64,000 bases of DNA from Nerophis ophidion (GCF_033978795.1 NC_084615.1:24604479-24668478); one strand, 5' to 3'; counted from the stretch's first letter, positions 20,276-31,107 are shown. The notes: generated from the sequence alone by a model not told the origin. A program made the numbers and translations.

Positions 20276-20402
20276 TTAGGTCAGGAAAAAACACAGAGGC
20301 TATTTCATCCCTACAAGCCTGTTTCGCCGGGGAGAAGAGCAAGGAAACCTGCTAAACAGGCTTGTAGGGATGAAATAGCCTCTGTGTTTTTACCTGACCT
20401 AA
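20276..20402. repeat. Long hairpin, 49-bp arms
   Basis: Arms at 20276-20324 and 20354-20402 are nearly perfect inverses (for example CACAGAGGCTATTTCATCCC against GGGATGAAATAGCCTCTGTG), separated by about 29 bases. The outer ends read TTAGGTCAG and CTGACCTAA. A short MITE is the likely origin. The right arm runs straight into a TG/TA microsatellite. Confidence 0.9.
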
Positions 20403-21083
<681 letters not shown>

Positions 21084-21087
<4 letters not shown>

Positions 21088-21182
21088 ATCCATCCATCAT
21101 CTTCCGCTTATCCGAGGTCGGGTCGCGGGGGCAACAGCCTAAGCTGGGAAACCCAGACTTCCCTCTCCCCAGCCACTTCGTC

Positions 21183-21237
<55 letters not shown>

Positions 21238-21335
21238 ATCCATCATCTTCCGCTTATCCGAGGTCGGGTCGCGGGGGCAACAGCCTAAGCAGGGAAACCC
21301 AGACTTCCCTCTCCCCAGCCACTTCGTCTTCTTCA
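21084..21335 (-). mobile_element. RTE LINE 3' ends, duplicated within a microsatellite
   Basis: Two pieces of about 95-100 bp (21084-21183 and 21236-21330) carry the RTE 3' end: ATCC tail, 'cttccgcttatccgaggtcg', 'acagcctaagc' and 'ccccagccacttcgtct'. Both stop at the same base and are followed by dinucleotide repeats, so a unit of LINE end plus microsatellite appears to have been duplicated. Confidence 0.88.
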
Positions 21336-21363
21336 TATATATATATATATATATATACACAAT

Positions 21364-21645
21364 ACAAGCCAAAAGTTTGGACACACTCATTCAATGCGTT
21401 TTCTTTATTTTTATGACAATTTAGATTGTCTATGAATGAACACATGTGGAGTTATGTACTTAACAGAAAAAGGTGAAATAACTGAGAACATGTTTTATAG
21501 TCCAGTTTCTTCAAAATAGCAACCCTTTGTTCTGATTACTGCATTGCAGACTCTTGGCATTCTCTCGATGAGGTAGTCACCTGAAATGGTTTCCACTTTA
21601 CAGGTGTGCTTGAAGCTCAACGAGAGAATGCCAAGAGTGCGCCCA
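21364..21645. mobile_element. Tc1-type MITE
   Basis: This begins 'caagccaaaagtttggacac' after TA and holds the two inner inverted pieces 'ctcttggcattctctcgatg' and 'cgagagaatgccaagag'. The left end corresponds to the copy at 24398. The right inverted end was not found, so the copy is truncated. Confidence 0.8.
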
Positions 21646-22938
21646 CATGAGCCATACATGGTGGGCTTTAGGCGCCAAGTGGCCCAGATATGGTATAAAG
21701 AGTAGTGTTATATATTTTTGCTTTAACCAACACAATTCATCACTGAAATTAAATATGAAGCCTAAAAGAAAAATCCAAAAACTAAACCCATAGGACGCTT
21801 GCTTAATGCTGGTACAGCAAATTAAAACATTTACAGATCAAGATCAAGAACCAACACAATTCATTGAAGAAACAAAGAGAAAATGCATGGATGGATGGAG
21901 AACTCCGAGTAAACAGTTTAGAAGTGGCGGTGAGGAAACAAGCTAACGGGCCCAAGCACCAACACAAGGATTCATTCAGATGAGTGTTTCTTAAAAATGA
22001 GGGCCGCTGAAAAATACCTTTCTCAGCGGTGGTCCGCAGTGGTACTCTGTTGTCACACATCTTTCCACCACTTGTGGCAGTAATTACTACAGCAAACAAA
22101 CGTTTCTTCTGCGCAAAAAATATGACTAAATATTTTCAGTTGCACTTTAGTTTATGTAAGAAACATATTAGTTTAATTTATTTTAGCAACACATTTGTAC
22201 GTATTTATTTTTCCCAATGATCCTGACCTAAGTAAGCTTAAGGTTTATGTGTTAAATAGATATCATTATTGAATATGATTAAGATTTCTAACTCAAAGTT
22301 AATATTTGTAAAAGTTGGGCCTTGATGTCAAAATGGCAGAGAAGCCTTGCATCTGATTACACTCAACGTTTTGTCCTTGGGCCTGTTTGCTTGTCGACTG
22401 CAGCCGTGCTATTCCCATGCTGGCTGTCATGGTCGACTTCCAAGATGCTCTGTCCCACCACAGGAGGGCAAGTGTTCCAGAAAATCAGGGACCAAAGCCC
22501 TCACACTCGCCAAGTGAAGTACGATTGGCCACGTTTTAGTACGCGCCCTTGATTCCCTCCATAAACAAAGCATGTTACAGATAAAAACGGCTAACCTCCC
22601 CAAGTAACACGTAAAAAAAAAATCATATTTATATGGCATCATGGACCCTTTTTTACCCAATTTATGTCTGATAATCCTGGTGTGATGCAATACAGTTGAC
22701 AATATTACAACCATGTGTTTGTTTTGATTCTTTTGTCATTTTATTCTAAGTTGAACTGACCCCGACACTGCAGACTTGTCCAGTGCAGATCTCAGTAAAC
22801 CAAAAACTCACTGACCTTCTTTTGCAGTCATGTGATCTGTGTTTGCTTTTGTTTATACTGACGCTTTTTGTTATTGGTTCAGTAGGGAAGGGATTCATGG
22901 TGGCCCCATTCCTGGGTGAGAGGAAGAGGGGTTAATCA
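21646..22938. other. Intergenic, no gene seen
   Basis: Between the gopc end and the repeats that follow there is a stretch of AT-rich sequence. The piece 21990-22080 ('aaatgagggccgctgaaaaa', 'gcggtggtccgcagtggt') looks like an old dispersed repeat, but no second copy is present here. I find no supported exon. Confidence 0.4.
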
Positions 22939-22950
22939 TTGTGTAATGAA

Positions 22951-23328
22951 TCCATCCATCCATTTTTTACCGCTTATTCCCTTTTTTGGGGTTGCGGGGG
23001 GCGCTGGCGCCTATGTCAGCTACAATCGGGCGGAAGGCGGGGTACACCCTGTACAAGTCGCCACCTCATCGCAGGGCCAACACAGATAGACAACATTCAC
23101 ACTCACATTCACACACTAGGGCCAATTTAGTGTTGCCAATCAACCTATCCCCAGGTGCATGTCTTTGGAAGTGGGAGGAAGCCAGGGTACCCGGAGGGAA
23201 CCCACGCATTCACGGGGAGAACATGCAAACTCCACACAGAAAGCTCCCGAGCCTGGATTTGAACCCAGGACTACAGGGACTTCGTAATGTGAGGCAGACG
23301 CACTAACCCCTCTGCCACCGTGAAGCCC
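22951..23328 (-). mobile_element. RTE-related non-autonomous retroposon
   Basis: The element is flanked by a perfect 12-bp duplication TTGTGTAATGAA (22939-22950, 23329-23340). On the - strand it ends in the GGAT tail and begins 'cttcacggtggcagagggg'. The interior carries 'ggttcaaatcc'-like and 'ttctccccgtgaatgcgtgg' words but no frame. The tail suggests it was moved by RTE proteins. Confidence 0.9.
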
Positions 23329-23479
23329 TTGTGTAATGAAGTCTGCTGAAAATGATGGTAAGTGCCACTCTATATAACGACTGACTGCCTCCCGAGTGCA
23401 GCTGGGAGTCAGCTCCTTTTTTAGGCCTTCCCTACCGCTGCGAGTCATTCCAGGGCAGTATTTTTTTTAAACAGTAGTT

Positions 23480-24291
23480 AAACTCCTCGGTAACAAATGC
23501 TGGACTCCTCTGCCTCACACAAATACGCCAAACAGTCTGAAAATAGGGCCCATAAAAGGCCTCCCATTCCCAGGGAACACCTGCTGGGACCCTATGCCCC
23601 ATCAAATATGTCAAACTGCCTGAAAATAGGGCCCCAAAAGGCCTCCCACTCCCTGGAAACACCTGCTGGAACCCTCTTCCCCACCAAAATACGCAAAAAT
23701 GTCGAAAAATAGGACCCCAAAAGGCATCCCATTTCCCAGAGACATCTGCTGGAATCCTCTGCCCACCAAAATATGCGAAACTGTCTGAAAATAGGGCCCC
23801 AAAAGGCCTCCCACTCCCTGGGAACACTCAGCCCCACCAAAACACGGCAAAATGTCTGAAAATAGGGCTGCAGAAGGCCTCCCACTCCCTGGGAACACCT
23901 GCAGGAACATTCAGCCCCACCAAAACACGGCAAAATGTCTGAAAATAGGGCCCCAAAAGGCCTCCCACTCCCTGGGAACACCTGCCGGAATTCTCTGCCG
24001 CACCAAATACGTCAAACTGTTTGAAAATAGGGCCCCAAAAGGCCTCCTACTCCCCAGGAACACCTGCTGGAACCATTTGCTCCACCAAAACACATCAAAC
24101 TGTCTGCAAATAGAGCCCCAAAAGGCATTTCATTCCCTGGGGAAACCTGCTGGAACCCTCTGTTCCACCAAAATATGCGAAACTGTGGGAAAATAGGGCC
24201 CCAAAAGGCATCCCATTCCCCGGGTAAACCTGCTGGAACCCTGTGCCCCACCAAAACATGTCACACTGTCTGAAAGTAGGGCCCCAACTCC
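23480..24291. repeat. Minisatellite, about 83-bp unit, about 10 copies
   Basis: Successive copies share 'gaaaatagggccccaaaagg', 'cctcccactccctgggaaca', 'cctgctggaaccctctgcc' and 'ccaccaaaatacgc'. Repeat starts near 23556, 23636, 23719, 23803, 23872, 23955, 24038, 24120 and 24206 give a period of about 83, with one short unit of about 69. Copies differ by several substitutions. The array interrupts a retroposon: the words 'gagtgcagctgggagtc' lie before it and 'ccagcctctccaaaaggg' with a GGATG tail after it. Confidence 0.92.
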
Positions 24292-24335
24292 AGCCTCTCC
24301 AAAAGGGACAAGCAGCAGAAAATGGATGGATGGAA
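24292..24335 (+). mobile_element. Retroposon 3' tail
   Basis: The words 'ccaaaagggacaagcagcag' and 'aaaatggatggatgg' form the common 3' tail of RTE-related non-autonomous elements. It directly follows the minisatellite. Confidence 0.75.
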
Positions 24336-24397
24336 CTCTCTACTGCCAACTGGCGGCTAGAGTGGATAGTGCACCCCGTCACTTAGCACCTTTCATA

Positions 24398-24772
24398 CAG
24401 TACAGGCCAGAAGTTTGGACACACCTTCTACTCATTCAATGGGTTTCCTTTATTTTCATGACTATTTACATTGTAGATTGTCACTGAAGGCATCAAAACT
24501 ATGAATGTGGAGTAATGTACTTATTAATAAAAAAAGGTGAAATAATTGAAAACCTGTTTTATATTCTAGTTTCTTCAAAATAGCCACCCTTTGCTCTCTG
24601 GTTACCGCTTTGCACTCTTGGCATTCTCTGGATGAGCTTCAAGCACACCTGCGAAGTGAAAACCACATCAGGTGACTACCTTTTGAAGCTCATCAAGAGA
24701 ATACCAAGAGTGTGCAAAGCAGTAATCAGAGCCAAGGGTGGCTATTTTTAAGAAACTAGAATATAAAACATG
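24398..24772. mobile_element. Tc1-type MITE
   Basis: This begins 'cagtacaggccagaagtttg' after TA and contains the inner inverted pair 'gcactcttggcattctctgg' and 'gagaataccaagagtgtgc'. The final part 'ctagaatataaaacatg' corresponds to the right half of the copy at 16680, but the outermost right end is missing. Confidence 0.82.
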
Positions 24773-24950
24773 TAAATATATTCAGCCTTGAAATAAGATA
24801 TGAAGCTCCAGTAGTTAAAAGGGTTTCATTTTGGGATTTTAAGAACGCAAACAGTTTTGTGTCAATGTGGTAAAACTGGAAGTTGCAGTTGGTGAAATAA
24901 AATGTTTTGATGAAATGCAGTAAATCAGTCCGGGCTTTTATAAAAATATA

Positions 24951-24956
24951 TTTATT
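24951..24956 (-). terminator. Candidate cep85l polyadenylation signal
   Basis: TTTATT on the + strand reads AATAAA on the - strand, about 1.37 kb after the cep85l stop codon. It is a candidate by position only, and two nearer candidates near 25603 and 25642 compete with it. Confidence 0.35.
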
Positions 24957-25730
24957 CAAGTGTACAAGGAGGAGTGGAACCATTAAGAACATGAATCTTT
25001 GTTAAATTTTTACTTTTTAACAGTAGAAGAAACATTAAGTTATACAGAGAAGCATTGTTAAAACACGCAAATAATGAATAAAACATACACTTTATGAATC
25101 AAATTAATCTCATTGATTTAATAAATCAAAAAAATATCTCCACTGACCGAAAATTACACAAGTCATTTTGTTTCCTTTGGCTGTAGTAAACATTAAAATA
25201 CGTTAGCATGATGCCAAACTAATGTGCTGCATCACTTAAATATTCCCTTAAAAGAAAATGTTGATTAATAAATGACTCCTAATAAAGATCAGTGAGCGAT
25301 TAAAGTAATAAAATAATACTGACCACAATACAATCTTGGAGAAGAATGACACCACCTTTTTTTTTGTTTACTGCTTCTTCTCAGCCATCACTTTGAGTTA
25401 GTGTGTCCGACCATTGCTGGACACTCAACTTTTAGAGTGTTCTATGCCGCGCTGAGAAGAAGATAGTATTCCATTGAACGGATAAAAAAAAAAAAAAAAA
25501 AAAGTCATTTTAAAAACGACAACAAACCCTAAAATATGTAAGCTGCCCTCCATCTAAATCTGACATTTTCCTGGCAATGACTTCACTCACAAATACTTCC
25601 ACTTTATTCTTGGAAATTATGGCTTTGTTTTCATATTTTGACTTTATTCTTAGCTTATTTTACAGCATGTCCTAATACTGAGAAAACGGCATACCCCCCT
25701 AAAATGACTTTGGACCTCACACTTGCGGTT

Positions 25731-26054
25731 GTCACGCCAAATTTCTTCCCCCCTACAAAAAGACATTTGGCGTGACAGCCCCTCTAATGCCTGAAGGACC
25801 TCAATGAGGGCGTGATAATACCAAGTTATATGACTCTTAAGGGTTACAGCTGCAAACTTAGCGAAGCAAAAATAGCTTGAATATTTTTTCCTCACAGTTA
25901 GTTTTCACTAATGACAATCAGCCAATTATAATGCTTTTAAAAACAGGCAGCCGTGTGGGCTGCTTTGAGGTCCTTCCACCCTCATTAGGGTCCTTCAGGC
26001 ATTAGAGGGGCTGTCACACCAAATTTCTTCCGGGGGGAAGGTTTTTGGCGTGAC
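25731..26054. repeat. Inverted repeat in the cep85l 3' region
   Basis: Two arms of about 85 bases (25731-25814 and about 25968-26054) are inverted copies containing 'gacagcccctctaatgcctg' and 'caggcattagaggggctgtc'. Each arm ends in its own small palindrome, GTCACGCCAAAT...ATTTGGCGTGAC on the left and GTCACACCAAAT...TTTGGCGTGAC on the right. It is probably a MITE. Confidence 0.85.
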
Positions 26055-26323
26055 ACGGCCAGCCGTGATGTCACCTGTAAAACTATTATGTACAACTCCT
26101 GTAAGCACAAGCCCTGCATAGTCCCTTTGAAGCCTATTTTCTCTTTGTGCTTTTCATTGGCTTCACTTTCACATTGAATTCAAGCTCTCCTTTGTCCCGA
26201 GTGATTGCACAAGTGTGAAAAATGCTGACTAATCACCCTGAGTTGAACTGGACGACTGTAATTACGCGTTTTCTTTTTGCATAGCTGGGTGGAACTTGGT
26301 CATCCTCCTCCTCCTCCTGCTGG

Positions 26324-26478
26324 TCACTTACTGGTGACCACAAAGTGGGCGTAACAGTCGGCAATGTTGTTCCTCAGCTCCTCAACGCCTTTCCTCAGCT
26401 GGCCGACCTCGGTCACTTTCAACGTCGCTTCCTCCTGCACGTCCACGCTCTTGCTGTCCTCTGCAGGAACGTTGAAGG
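26324..26478 (-). CDS. cep85l: cep85l last coding exon
   Basis: This encodes FNVPAEDSKSVDVQEEATLK and VTEVGQLRKGVEELRNNIAD, ending VVTSK and TGA at 26326-26324. The VGQLRKGVEELRNNI segment matches the C-terminal helix of CEP85L. I chose the acceptor at 26480-26479 (...GCGTAG|CC) because it continues the frame with a Ser codon and aligns with the SMNCSAEE-like stretch of the mammalian protein. The other AG, in CCTGCAG at 26461, would produce TAG at the junction. The upstream intron end is a GT/GCGT microsatellite instead of a normal pyrimidine tract. Confidence 0.82.
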
Positions 26479-26480
26479 CT

Positions 26481-26481
26481 A

Positions 26482-26533
<52 letters not shown>

Positions 26534-26541
26534 CACACACA
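26481..26541. repeat. (ACGC)n(AC)n microsatellite at a splice acceptor
   Basis: About ten ACGC/GCAC units followed by about ten AC units. On the - strand it reads (GT)n(GCGT)n and directly precedes the AG of the last cep85l exon. Confidence 0.96.
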
Positions 26542-26790
26542 CAGACAGTTAAAATGGAGGCATAATGCCTAGTTTTTTTTCTTCCTGACCAAGTGAGTGA
26601 AAACTGCCAGTTGTGAGCATACTTGCCAACATGGAGACCTCCGAATTCAGGAGGAGGCGGCGGCGTTGTTGGTGTGTGTGTGTGTGTGGGGGGGGGGTTA
26701 TATTGTAGCTCCCACTAAGAACGAGCCAATTTTTATATGTTAGAATGCAAAAAGAAAAACAACAACCTTTATCTTCTTCTCTCTCATAAT

Positions 26791-27274
26791 TAGAGACGTC
26801 ATATAATGGCTTTTTTGCCAATATCCAGTATTGTCCAACTCTTACCGATACCAATATATACAGTCGTAGCATTAACACATTATTATGCCTAATTTTGTTT
26901 AACATGCTTCAAAACAGCAGCTTGGAATTTGGGACATGCTCTGCCTGAGAGAGCATGAGGAGGTTGAGGTGGGTTGTAGCAGGGGGTGTATGTGGTAGCG
27001 TCCCGGAAGAGTTAGTGCTGCAAGGGGTTCTGGGTATTTGTTCTGTTGTGTTACGGTGTGGATGTACACATGAAATGTGTTTGTCATTCTTGTTTGGTGT
27101 GGGTTCACAGTGTGACGCATATTTGTAACAGTGTTAAAGTTGTTTATACAGCCACCCTAAAGTGTGACCTGTATGGCTGTTGACCAAGTATGCCTTGCAT
27201 TCACTTGTGTGTGTGAAAAGCCGTAGATATCATGTGATTGGGCTGGCACGCAAAGGCAGTGCCTGTAAGGTTTA

Positions 27275-27321
<47 letters not shown>

Positions 27322-27477
27322 TAAAGATCCCAAGTCCGTGTACAACTCTGTACAGCGGCGTTTTTAAAAGTCATAAATTTTAAGTTTTTGAAACAGATAC
27401 CGATAATTTCCGATGTCACGTTTTAAAGCATTATTCGGCTGATTATATCGGCAGTCTGATATTATCGGACATCTCTA
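26791..27477 (+). mobile_element. TAGAGATGTCC element, copy with TA expansion
   Basis: This starts TAGAGACGTCATATAATGGC and ends TATCGGACATCTCTA. The shared module lies at about 26985-27225, and a (TA)n run of about 18 units at 27281-27316 follows. The 8 bases before it are CTCATAAT, but those after it are GTTAGAAT, so no duplication remains. Confidence 0.8.
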
Positions 27478-27650
27478 GTTAGAATAATACATGAAAGATA
27501 CATACAGTGATTACAAATATTTGGAGGCAGCCACCACAGTTGACAGACTTCACACAAAAGTCATAATTTCTTTCAAAATGAGGGTAATAAGTTGCGCCTT
27601 TGGTTGCGTGTTCGAGTGCTTACTGGTCGCTAAGCACATCATGGATGTAA
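27478..27650. other. cep85l intron, nothing recognised
   Basis: A short gap between two mobile elements. Confidence 0.4.
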
Positions 27651-27913
27651 ATAAATAAATACATGGGTTGTACTTGTATAGCGCTTTTCTACCTTCAAGG
27701 TAAGCGCTTTGACACTACTTCCACATTCACACACACATTCACACACTGATGGAGGGAGCTGCCATGCAAGGCGCTAACCAGCACCCATCAGGAGCAAGGG
27801 TGAAGTGTCTTGCTCAGGACACAACGAACGTGACGAGGTTGGTTCTAGGTGGGGATGGAACCAGGGACCCTCGGGTTGCACACGGCCACTCTTTCACTGT
27901 GCCATGCCGTCCC
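27651..27913 (-). mobile_element. tRNA-derived SINE, diverged
   Basis: On the - strand it starts GGGACGGCATGGCACAGTGA with the tRNA-like head. It ends 'gaaaagcgctatacaagtac' plus an ATTT tail. It is related to the family at 8813 and 33078 but more diverged. Confidence 0.75.
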
Positions 27914-28423
27914 GTAGCATCAAATATGGCTACAGAATTATACTTTCACTAAATAAAAGCATGTTTTATTGTAAGTTTATGAGCTGGTTTGTTTAGAACT
28001 ATATATGTTATTTTGGTTTATTTCTTTAGAAAAATCTAATGTGGTGGTAATAAAATGAAGTAGATTGGAAGACAATTGCAGATTTGAGACACTAGATGGC
28101 AGTATTGTATAAACTATTGAACACACCTTGGAAAGCAACTCATTAAACCCGCTGCATGTCTGCATCAAAACTAAAGACGACGTTCTGTTAAATAGTTGAT
28201 ATTGCAGTTTCTCTTCTCACTCCATGCAGAGAATCCACAACAAGTAAGAAAGACGGCGCAATGACACTTTCGTTGGGACTAGCGTGTGTGTGTGTGGTTC
28301 TTTAAACTGGCAAGTTTGTCGGGTTGTGTCCTGCAGAAATAAGAACAAAGCCACCAAATTGTCAGAAATCTATGGCCTCTTAGCAGGCCCATTGTCGGGT
28401 AACCTAGGCGACAAAGTCACTTG
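27914..28423. other. cep85l intron, no exon supported
   Basis: Sequence such as 28225-28250 and 28335-28385 shows exon-like AG acceptors, but no frame is conserved or joins in phase with either gene. I treat it as intron. Confidence 0.45.
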
Positions 28424-28735
28424 CTTAGTGGCCTAGTGGTCAAAGTGTCCACCCTGACCACGGTAGGTTGTGAGTTCAAACCCCGGCCGAGTCATACCAA
28501 AGAATATAGAAATGGGACCCATTACCTCCCTGCTTGGCACTCAGCATCAAGGGTTGGAATTGGGGGTTAAATCACCAAAAATGATTCCCGGGCGCGGCCT
28601 CAGCTGCTGCTCACTGCTCCCCTCACCTCCCAGGGGGTGAATAAGGGGATGGGTCTAATGCAGAGGACACATTTCACCACACCAAGTGTGTGTGTGTGTG
28701 TGACAATCATTGGTACTTTAACTTTAACTTAAAGT
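28424..28735 (+). mobile_element. tRNA-derived SINE (second family)
   Basis: This begins GTGGCCTAGTGGTCAAAGTG (A box) and has GTTGTGAGTTCAAACCCCGG (B box). The tail contains (GT)n and 'caatcattggtactttaac'. It is the same family as 15082-15372. Confidence 0.88.
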
Positions 28736-28936
28736 GAAAGGTGTTACCCCTGGTTATTATGCAGGTTACAGGAAGTTAAATGAAGTATTGTTGACGGTTT
28801 TTGAATGGATTTTTAAAGTGATTTAAAGGTAGATTTGATTGCTCCCATTACTTGGTCACTGAGAACGAGACGATTTTTAATATGTTAGAATACAAAAAGT
28901 AAAAAAGAAACCCTTTGTCTTCTTGTCTCTCATAAT

Positions 28937-29953
28937 TAAGGATGTCCAATAATGGCTTTTTTGCCGATATCCGATATTGTCAACTCTTACCGATACCGAC
29001 AACAACCGATACCGATATATACCCTCGTGGAATTAACACATTATTATGCATAATTTTGTTGTGATGCCCTGCTGGATGCATTAAACCAGTGGTCCACAAC
29101 CTTTTTGTAGCTTTTGTCCCACGGATCAGGGTTTTTATTTTTATTTTTATTTTTTTTTTTTTTTCATAAAGAAATACAATCGTGTGCTTGTGGACTGTAT
29201 CCCTGCAGACTGGATTGATCTATATTGATATATAATGTATATATTGTATTTTTTTATGTTGATTTAATAATAATAAAAAAATAAGAATTTTATTTTTTTA
29301 TTTCTTGTGCTGTCCGGTACCAATTGTGGTTGGGGACACTGCATTAAACAATGTAACAAGGTTTTCCAAAATAAATCAACTCAAGCTATGGAAAAAAAAA
29401 TGCCAACATGGCACTGCCATATTTATTATTGAAGTCACAAAGTGCATTTTTTTTTTAACATGCCTCAAAACAGCAGCTTGGAATTTGGGTTCAGGTGGGC
29501 GGTGCTGGGGGGAGGGCAAGGGGTAGGGCCGGGTGTATATTGCAGCGTGCCAGAAGAGTTAGTGCTGCAAGGGGGAAAATTTGTTCTGTTGTGTTACGGT
29601 GCAGATGTTCTCCCGAAATGTGTTCGTCATTCTTGTTTGGTGTGGGTTCACAGTGTGGCGCTTATTTGTAACAGTGTTAAAGTTGTTTATACGGCCACCC
29701 TCAGTGTGACCTGTATGGCTGTTGACCAAGTATGCCTTGCATTCACTTGTAGGTGTAAAAAAAGGCGTAGATATTATGTGACTGGGCCGGCACGCAAAAG
29801 CAGTGCCTTTAAGGTTTATTGGCGCTCTGTACTTCTCCCTACGTCCGTGTACGCATAGCGTGGTTTTAAAAAGTCATAAATTTTACTTTTTGAAACCGAT
29901 ACCAATAATTTCCGTTATTACATTTTTAAGCATTTTTTTATCGGACATCTCTA
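28937..29953 (+). mobile_element. TAGAGATGTCC element with CTCATAAT duplication
   Basis: This starts TAAGGATGTCCAATAATGGC and ends TATCGGACATCTCTA, with CTCATAAT on each side (28929-28936, 29954-29961). It carries the shared module at about 29520-29760 and a small nested MITE at 29087-29341. It is a non-autonomous hAT-type element by its 8-bp duplication. Confidence 0.88.
29087..29341. mobile_element. hAT-type MITE with CATTAAAC duplication
   Basis: Termini are CAGTGGTCCACAACC and GGTTGGGGACACTG, flanked by perfect CATTAAAC at 29079-29086 and 29342-29349. It is 255 bp long and nested inside the element at 28937-29953. Confidence 0.93.
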
Positions 29954-29961
29954 CTCATAAT

Positions 29962-30873
29962 TAGGGTTGTCCCGATCCGATATTTGGATCGGATCGGCCG
30001 CCGATATTTGCCCAAAAATGTGTATCTGTTTTGAAAAAAAATCTGGCCTGTGTTATTCAATGCACTGATTTAAATAATACATTCCACTCTTCTGCTGCTT
30101 CCTACGCTCCGTTCTGCATTTTCCAGCACACCTTCAACACATCCAAAGGTCTGTGTTTTAACCGTGTGAATTAAAAGTTACGGTAAAAATGTCAGCTGTG
30201 GGGGATTATTTTACCCTACAAAACGAAAAAGATGAAGAGGTGGTGTGCAAAACATGCCACAATAAAGTCAAGCGTAGTGGTAAAGTTGTAAGACATTTTA
30301 ATGACTTTTGCGAGTGAGAGGCTTTTTAGCACTCATCATAGATGAACACAGGAGCAGGCTGACACCTGAGCATCTTGAAGTGGTCGTCTTGGTTAGAAAG
30401 AATCTCCCCGTTATGCTCGGACTTCAATTGTTTGCCCCCCCCCCTGATTGGGGCAAACAATAGAAAAGAGTGTGTAGATAGATTTTTTTTTTTTTTGGAA
30501 CTTTACACTTGTTCAAGAGCAAGTATTGATGCTGAGTTATAGACATTTTATCCCACTCAGGTTGTTTGTGTGTTTTGCTTTTTGAAATAATGTTTACAGC
30601 ATTATTTGCACTTGTCATGTATAATTTTTTCTATTTTGTGTCTATCCTTGAATACCAACCATTGTGTATTATTCAAACTCACCTAATTCAGCTGGCTAGT
30701 TGTTATCAAGAGTATTAAAACCCTTTTCAACATGAATGTGACAACTAAGTAGGCTAAATAACTTTAAACTTTAATACATGCTTGGATAGGCCAGTATCGG
30801 TATCGGATCGGAAGTGCAAAAACAATATCGGTATCGGATCGGAAGTGCAAAAACCTGGATCGGGACATCCCTA
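29962..30873 (+). mobile_element. hAT-type element with BED finger remnant
   Basis: This starts TAGGGTTGTCCCGATCC and ends CTGGATCGGGACATCCCTA, with CTCATAAT on each side (29954-29961, 30874-30881). Near the right end a unit of about 36 bases, 'gtatcggatcggaagtgcaa', occurs twice. At 30189-30310 a short frame reads MSAVGDYFTLQNEKDEEVVC then KTCHNKVKRSGK, which fits the start of a hAT-type BED zinc finger (C-x2-C). The rest of the transposase is gone. Confidence 0.88.
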
Positions 30874-30881
30874 CTCATAAT

Positions 30882-31107
30882 GATTGTGAACGACAAGCAA
30901 AATTCCCCCAAAATGTGCAGGTCCCTTTCACGGCGGATGAGATGCGTTTTCTGGGGGAGAGAAAAATGTCTAATTTCGGAGATAAAAAGCACACGGGTGG
31001 GATTTCGATTTTGACTGAGAATGCAAAATTTTGCGGCGACGTGAACGCTGACTCGTAAATATTTAAAGATCCAGATTATAATATGTGAATGTGCATGGTC
31101 CACCTAC
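30882..31107. other. cep85l intron, old repeat
   Basis: The start, 'ggcaaaattcccccaaaatg'-like at 30896, recalls the sequence at 5426, so the CTCATAAT target site lay in an old dispersed repeat. Confidence 0.45.

Larger units (their letters stand above)
24776..26323 (-). other. cep85l: Probable cep85l 3' UTR and flank
   Basis: This is downstream of the cep85l stop on the - strand. An AATAAA signal on the - strand lies at 24956-24951, with further TTTATT words on the + strand near 25603 and 25642. Most of 24935-25680 looks unique and AT-rich. A long inverted repeat sits at 25731-26054. The 3' end cannot be set without transcript data. Confidence 0.45.

Noticed and set aside
23432..24382. Overlapping - strand frames with a repeated GRPFGALFSDSF-like peptide
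   Set aside because: They come from an 83-bp minisatellite with no stop in its unit. The frame changes at each unit, and no start, splice or family evidence supports a gene.
28225..28390. Exon-like segments after CTGCAG and TGCAG
   Set aside because: The frames do not join either gene in phase and no family was recognised.
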